NCBI GenBank assembly: GCA_905204635.1
Contig: CAJLAN010000100.1
Coordinates: 1 to 6,432, forward strand
DNA from: an uncultured Collinsella sp.
Lineage (GTDB): Bacteria > Actinomycetota > Coriobacteriia > Coriobacteriales > Coriobacteriaceae
Length of the DNA stretch: 6,432 nucleotides
Reading direction: 5' to 3'
Positions 4,943 to 6,432 of the stretch are shown one piece after another. Below the pieces are notes generated by a model. It saw only the letters and a program-made list of their open reading frames with translations. It did not search any database and had not been told where the DNA came from. Within the stretch, counting starts at the first letter, position 1. Every line of letters starts with the position of its first letter. The position numbers were made by a program, and so were the translations under genes.

Positions 4943-6432
4943 TCACTGGGCGAACTGGCTGCGGTAGAGCTCGGCGTAGAAGCCGTCTGCCGCCAGCAGC
5001 TCGTCGTGTGTGCCCCGCTCGATAATCTCGCCGTCGCGCATGACCAGAATACAGTCGGCGTTGCGAATCGTGCTCAGGCGATGCGCCACCACAAAGCTCG
5101 TACGACCGGCCATGAGCTCGTCGAATGCCGCCTGCACCTGCAGCTCGGTACGCGTATCGATACTCGAGGTCGCCTCGTCCAGCAGCAGGATAGCCGGATC
5201 GGTGAGCATAACGCGCGCGATGCACAGCAGCTGCTTTTGGCCCTGGCTAAACGTGCCGCCGTCCTCGCCGATGACCGTATCGTAGCCGCCTGGCAGCTGC
5301 ACGATAAACTTGTGCGCGTGCGCGCGCTTGGCGGCTTCGATAACCTGCTCGCGCGTGGCTCCTGGGCAACCGTAAGCGATGTTGTCCGCCACCGTGCCCT
5401 CGAACAGCCAAGTGTCCTGCAGCACCATGCCAAAGGCACGGCGCAGGCTTGCGCGCGTGTAGTCACGCGAAGACCGGCCATCGACCATGATGCGGCCGGC
5501 ATCGATATCGTAAAAACGCAGCAGCAGATTGATGAGCGTTGTCTTACCGCAGCCCGTGGGGCCGACCAGGGCAAAACGCATGCCGGGCTTAGCCTCGATG
5601 CAGATGTCCTGCAGCAGCTTGCGGTCGGGAACGTAGCTAAAGTCCACGTGTTCAAAGGTCACCTCGCCCCGCGGGGCGGCAAGCTCCACGGCATCTGGCG
5701 CATCGGGCTCCTGCTCGCGGGCATCGAGCAGTGCAAACATACGACGTGCCGAGGCATACGCCGTCTGGATCTGCGTAATGACGTTGGTGACCTCGTTGAA
5801 CGGCTTGGTGTACTGGTTGGCATAGGACAGGAAGATCTGCACGCCGCCCACCGTAAGCGCCGCGGGCACGCCCGTGATCACGCCCACGCAGCCGATCACA
5901 GCAACCACGGCATAGATGATGTTGTTGATAAAGCGCGTGCCGGGGTTGGAGAGCGAACCCATAAACTGCGCGCGCTCGCCCGCGGTGTAGAGCTCGGCAT
6001 TGAGGGCATCGAAGCGCTGCTGGGCGTTGGGGCCATAGGCAAAAGCGTCGACAAGCTTCTGCTCACCTACGTACTCCTCGATATGACCACCGAGCTGGCC
6101 CTGGATGCGCTGCTGGGCCGTAAAGCTTTTGTTGGAGAGCTTGGCGATGGCGCCGGCCGCAAAGATGGAGAGCGGTGTGACGAGCACCACCACGAGCGTC
6201 ATGGCCAGGTTAATGGAGAGCATAAACGCGAGCGTGCCTACGATGGTGATGACGCCGGTAAAGAGCTGCGTAAAACCCTGCAGCAGGCCGTCGCCCACCT
6301 GATCGACGTCGTTGACCACGCGGCTCATAAGGTCGCCGTGGGCATGGCTGTCAATAAAGCTGAGCGGCATGCGGCTGAGCTTGTCGCTCGCCTCCACACG
6401 CATGTCGCGCACCGTCTCGTAGGACAGGCGGT
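4943..6432 (-). CDS. ABC exporter subunit, fused permease and ATPase (5' end outside window)
   Basis: 495 residues are visible; the frame is open to the right edge, so the true start and probably the first two membrane helices are missing. The visible part opens with RLSYETVRDMRVEASDKL and continues with FIDSHAHGDLMSRVVNDVDQV, the cytoplasmic loop typical of B-type exporters. Four hydrophobic segments follow, two at about 6150-6280 and two at about 5820-5930. The ATPase domain contains FSYVPDRKLL (A-loop Tyr), GPTGCGKTT (Walker A, about 5540-5563), VLQD (Q-loop), FSQGQKQ (signature, 5231-5251), AILLLDEATSSID (Walker B with catalytic Glu, from 5194) and VAHRLSTI (H-loop His at 5081-5083). All catalytic residues are present. 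The signature reads FSQGQ instead of LSGGQ, as in many heterodimeric multidrug exporters of the YheH/YfiC/LmrD kind, so a partner half-transporter probably lies just upstream, outside the window. The substrate cannot be told from this sequence. Confidence 0.95.
   Translation of the reverse strand, partial: RLSYETVRDMRVEASDKLSRMPLSFIDSHAHGDLMSRVVNDVDQVGDGLLQGFTQLFTGVITIVGTLAFMLSINLAMTLVVVLVTPLSIFAAGAIAKLSNKSFTAQQRIQGQLGGHIEEYVGEQKLVDAFAYGPNAQQRFDALNAELYTAGERAQFMGSLSNPGTRFINNIIYAVVAVIGCVGVITGVPAALTVGGVQIFLSYANQYTKPFNEVTNVITQIQTAYASARRMFALLDAREQEPDAPDAVELAAPRGEVTFEHVDFSYVPDRKLLQDICIEAKPGMRFALVGPTGCGKTTLINLLLRFYDIDAGRIMVDGRSSRDYTRASLRRAFGMVLQDTWLFEGTVADNIAYGCPGATREQVIEAAKRAHAHKFIVQLPGGYDTVIGEDGGTFSQGQKQLLCIARVMLTDPAILLLDEATSSIDTRTELQVQAAFDELMAGRTSFVVAHRLSTIRNADCILVMRDGEIIERGTHDELLAADGFYAELYRSQFAQ

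Noticed and set aside
5311..5327. 17-nt alternating purine-pyrimidine run that could form Z-DNA
   Set aside because: It encodes the ordinary KRAHAHK segment of the ATPase domain, conserved in exporters; codon choice in high-GC DNA explains it.
5074..5655. Minus-strand open frame of 193 codons within the ABC transporter
   Set aside because: It is an alternative frame of the ABC gene; the real frame holds every ATPase motif.

Overview
The window holds three protein-coding genes, all on the minus strand, and one 0.55-kb intergenic region unusually rich in repeats and hairpins. GC content is high, the only AT-rich stretch being a promoter region near 4850-4930. The gene style (a Flavodoxin_3-type protein, a half-size ABC exporter with an FSQGQ signature, a large secreted FG-GAP/Fn3/Ig protein) suggests a high-GC gut anaerobe of the Coriobacteriia, most like Collinsella. 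That assignment is inference from style and recall; no marker gene is present.

Reading in the direction of transcription (right to left): 6430-4943 is the C-terminal 495 residues of an ABC exporter subunit whose start lies beyond the right edge. A 127-bp AT-rich gap follows, with a candidate sigma70-type promoter and two short dyads. Then 4815-4264 encodes a small flavodoxin-family protein of about 183 residues.

The stretch 4263-3710 has no convincing gene. It contains a 31-bp near-perfect inverted repeat (4092-4222) that encloses a second hairpin, then four tandem units of exactly 62 bp (3833-4080) in which each of the first three can fold as a hairpin, then short direct repeats built on AAAATGAG (minus sense) just upstream of the next gene. 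This region is the least explained part of the window.

From 3709 to the left edge one uninterrupted minus-strand reading frame of 1236 codons runs out of the window. It encodes a secreted multidomain protein: signal peptide, a probable beta-propeller made of FG-GAP-like blades with a Ca-binding DxDGDG loop, a beta-rich middle region with what looks like an internal duplication, a fibronectin type III domain and an Ig-like domain. It is probably a cell-surface or secreted adhesin or effector of unknown target.

Nothing ties the three genes into one pathway. The gaps, the promoter between the ABC and flavodoxin genes, and the hairpins after the flavodoxin gene argue for separate transcription units that merely share orientation.
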